A stretch of 8,585 bases of DNA, from positions 1 through 8,585 of the forward strand of contig JAUIKB010000193.1 in NCBI GenBank assembly GCA_030430975.1, given 5' to 3'. The notes beneath the pieces were generated by a model that did no database searches, had not been told where the DNA came from, and saw only the letters and a list, made by a program, of their open reading frames with translations. Positions 6,668 through 8,585 of this stretch are shown here, piece after piece. The stretch comes from Polyangia bacterium. Lineage in GTDB: Bacteria; Myxococcota_A; Polyangia; Polyangiales; Polyangiaceae. How positions within the stretch are numbered: the stretch's first letter is position 1; each line of letters opens with the position of its first letter. Made by a program: the position numbers and the translations under genes.

Positions 6668-8230
6668 ATGAGCATGCGTGAGCGACTCGAGGAACTGCGC
6701 GAGCGCCGCGAACGTGTGCTCCAGATGGGCGGTGAGGCTCGAATCGAAAGACAGCGTTCCCGTGGAAAGCTCAACGCGCGCGAGCGTATGAGTTTGTTTT
6801 TCGACCGCGGGCAGTGGTTCGAGGTTGGTATGCACGGCCGCCAAATGGGGAGCGGTTCCGAATCGCTCGACACACCGGCAGACGGTGTGTTGACGGGCTT
6901 CGGTGAGGTTGCGGGCCGGGTCGTTTGCGCAGCCGCGTATGACTTTACGGTCAAAGGCGGCAGCATTGGACGAACAGGCGAGGAGAAGGTGACGAGGCTG
7001 CGCAGCATGGCGCTCACCGGCCGTCACCCGATCGTTTGGTTCATCGATTCCGCGGGTGCGCGGATCGATCCGGGCGGCCAGGCAAGCGGCGACATGCTGC
7101 CGCTGTTCGCGGGCTCGGGTCACCTGTTTCGTGAGCAGGTACTGATGAGCGGCGTCGTACCGCAAGTCGCTGCCATGGTAGGTCCAGGGGCAGCCGGCAC
7201 AGCGTACATACCCGGGCTTGCCGACTTTGTTCCGATGGTCCGCGACATCGGTTCGATGGCTCTGGCTGGTCCGCGTCTTGTCAAGGCGGCGGTCGGAGAG
7301 GACGTCGACGAGCAGACGCTCGGCGGTTCGCGGCTGCACACTCAGACGAGCGGCGTAGCCGACCGCGAGGTCAGCAACGACTACGAGTGTATAGAACTCA
7401 CGAAACGCTACCTGAGCTACTTCCCGTCGCACTGCGACGCGCCGCCGCCGCGGGTGGCGTGCACCGACCCAACGCAGCGTCGCGATGAGGGGCTGCTGTC
7501 CGTCCTGCCGGACGACGCGAGTCAGCCGTACGACATGTACGCCATCATTCGCGCGATCGTCGACGACGGCGAGTTTCTAGATGTGAAGCCCGGGTTCGGT
7601 CGGTCCCTGATCACGTGCCTGGCGCGGATCGACGGACGATCGGTCGGCATCGTCGCCAGTCAGCCCCTTGTGCTGGGTGGAGTTCTCGAGAACGACGCAA
7701 GCGATAAGGCGGCCAAGTTCATCCAGATCTGCGATGCGTTTGGCGTGCCGTTGGTCTTTTTACAGGACGTGCCGGGGTTTCTGGTCGGTTCGGCAGTGGA
7801 GCGCGACGGCATCATCCGTCACGGTGCGAAGATGCTGCACGTGATGAGCGCGGCTACGGTGCCGAAGCTGACCGTGATCGTGCGCAAGGCCTATGGTGCG
7901 GGCTACTACGTCATGTGCGGTCGGGCGTACGAGCCGGATCTGATCGTGGCGTGGCCTGGCGCCGAGATCAGCGTCATGGGGGCCGACGGCATGGTCAGTA
8001 TCGCCGGACCGAAGCTGTTTGGAAAAAACGAGCCGCCTCCCGAAGTGCGAAGGCAAGTGGTGGACGCCATCGCGAAGAACATCGACATCTACAAAGTCGC
8101 TGGATACGGCTTAGTAGACGACGTGATCGATCCACGCGACACGCGGCACGTGCTCGCGCAGGGCCTGCGGCTCGCCGAGAACAAGCGTGTTGAACGGCCA
8201 GCGCGCAAGCGCGGCGTGATTCCTGTTTAG
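6668..8230 (+). CDS. Acyl-CoA carboxylase carboxyltransferase (beta) subunit, PccB-like
   Basis: This 520-aa protein has the usual length for the family. It carries both crotonase-like carboxyltransferase halves. The N-terminal half has RSRGKLNARERMSLFFD (30-46), DSAGARID, VGPGAAGTAYIPGLADFV (171-188), LGGSRLHTQTSGVAD and YLSYFP. The C-terminal half has VGIVASQPLVLGGVLENDASDKAAKF (326-351), VPGFLVGSAVERDGIIRHGAKML (368-390), RKAYGAGYYVMCG (406-418) and AWPGAEISVMGADG. The enzyme moves a carboxyl group from carboxybiotin to an acyl-CoA such as propionyl- or acetyl-CoA. It needs a biotin carboxylase/BCCP alpha subunit, and none is encoded in the window. Substrate is not assigned. At the position I align with Asp422 of Streptomyces PccB, a known specificity residue, there is Tyr414. 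The oxyanion-hole glycines read AAG and AG instead of AGG and GA. MCC-type motifs are not seen. The gene ends the six-gene run, and its TAG overlaps the convergent gene's stop. Confidence 0.94.
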   Translation: MSMRERLEELRERRERVLQMGGEARIERQRSRGKLNARERMSLFFDRGQWFEVGMHGRQMGSGSESLDTPADGVLTGFGEVAGRVVCAAAYDFTVKGGSIGRTGEEKVTRLRSMALTGRHPIVWFIDSAGARIDPGGQASGDMLPLFAGSGHLFREQVLMSGVVPQVAAMVGPGAAGTAYIPGLADFVPMVRDIGSMALAGPRLVKAAVGEDVDEQTLGGSRLHTQTSGVADREVSNDYECIELTKRYLSYFPSHCDAPPPRVACTDPTQRRDEGLLSVLPDDASQPYDMYAIIRAIVDDGEFLDVKPGFGRSLITCLARIDGRSVGIVASQPLVLGGVLENDASDKAAKFIQICDAFGVPLVFLQDVPGFLVGSAVERDGIIRHGAKMLHVMSAATVPKLTVIVRKAYGAGYYVMCGRAYEPDLIVAWPGAEISVMGADGMVSIAGPKLFGKNEPPPEVRRQVVDAIAKNIDIYKVAGYGLVDDVIDPRDTRHVLAQGLRLAENKRVERPARKRGVIPV

Positions 8231-8585
8231 CGCCATCGGCGGCGGCGAGGTGGTCGAGAGAACGGTCGTTTGCCGGTTTGAATCCGTACCGCGACGGCCC
8301 GGGCAGAGGTCACGCGTCCGGTGAACGCGTCGAATCCGAAACGTCGCCCGGCGTCGTTGGCGTCGAAGCGTGCGTTCACCAAGTAGAGTCCGGGACGGTC
8401 AAACGTGCCCCGGGGGCACAACTCGACGAGGCGGCTCGTGATGGTCATCTTCCGCTTTGGCCGGAGTCGGAGAAACGCCTGGCGATCGGGTTCGCGCACG
8501 TCCGGCTGCGAGTTGCAGGTGACGAGCCCATCTGGGCCGAGCACCTCGAAGGTGACGAGCTCGCGCCGAAAGTACACGCGGAGGC
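8227..8585 (-). CDS. Unrecognised protein, C-terminal part, convergent (5' end outside window)
   Basis: The frame is open from the window edge to TAA (8227-8229 read on the - strand), giving at least 118 residues. The GTG at 8575-8577 is not a demonstrated start because the frame continues beyond it with leucine and arginine codons. I do not recognise the family. The pattern of short strands with Gly, Asp and Pro turns suggests a small beta-sandwich or extracellular-type domain. Examples are RRELVTFEVLGPDGLV, TITSRLVELCPRGTFDRPGLYLV and FTGRVTSARAVAVRI. It has two cysteines, in VTCN and LCPRG, and a very basic tail, RPPRRRRWR. The last codons overlap the stop of the carboxyltransferase gene. 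Convergent position, consistent composition and absence of other coding signal support it as a real gene. Confidence 0.65.
   Translation of the reverse strand, partial: LRVYFRRELVTFEVLGPDGLVTCNSQPDVREPDRQAFLRLRPKRKMTITSRLVELCPRGTFDRPGLYLVNARFDANDAGRRFGFDAFTGRVTSARAVAVRIQTGKRPFSRPPRRRRWR

Noticed and set aside
6611..7432. 273-aa - strand open frame inside the carboxyltransferase gene
   Set aside because: It lies entirely opposite a confident gene and its translation has no recognisable motif. It is a GC-rich shadow frame.
5873..8230. Leucine degradation (liu) gene pair
   Set aside because: The crotonase has LiuC-like features, but the carboxyltransferase lacks methylcrotonyl-CoA carboxylase motifs and resembles PccB, so the assignment is not supported.

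Overview
The window is GC-rich, densely coded bacterial chromosome with no mobile element, CRISPR array, tRNA or rRNA that I can see. The gene style suggests a Myxococcota or other deltaproteobacterial-type genome. Clues are a TPR lipoprotein with a long Pro/Ala linker, GTG starts, a flotillin, a YeaH/SpoVR pair and a PccB-like carboxyltransferase. The lineage is inferred from style, not from a marker gene.

Layout. Bases 1-700 (+) hold the C-terminal half of a flotillin-like SPFH protein, cut by the window edge. Bases 691-764 are a 19-bp tandem repeat of about 3.9 copies that carries the stop codons of both flanking convergent genes. Bases 760-1344 (-), possibly starting at 1386, encode a YkgJ-type cysteine-cluster protein. 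A short divergent spacer follows, with a perfect 8-bp inverted repeat at 1417-1439.

From 1468 to 8230 six + strand genes lie head to tail with gaps or overlaps of no more than 10 bp, so they look like one operon. In order they are a YeaH/YhbH (DUF444) VWA-like protein, a SpoVR/YcgB protein, a small helical HEPN-like protein, a TPR lipoprotein, a crotonase-fold enoyl-CoA hydratase/isomerase, and an acyl-CoA carboxylase carboxyltransferase (beta) subunit. A convergent gene on the - strand (8227-8585, cut by the window edge) overlaps the end of the last operon gene at the stop codons.

How the genes may work together. YeaH and SpoVR are the usual partners of the PrkA (YeaG) serine kinase in stress, stationary-phase or sporulation physiology, but prkA is not next to them here. 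Unusually, the stress pair appears co-transcribed with a HEPN-like protein, an outer-membrane or periplasmic TPR lipoprotein and two acyl-CoA enzymes. The operon composition is the most interesting point of the window. Each gene belongs to, or resembles, a known family, and I see no clearly new system.
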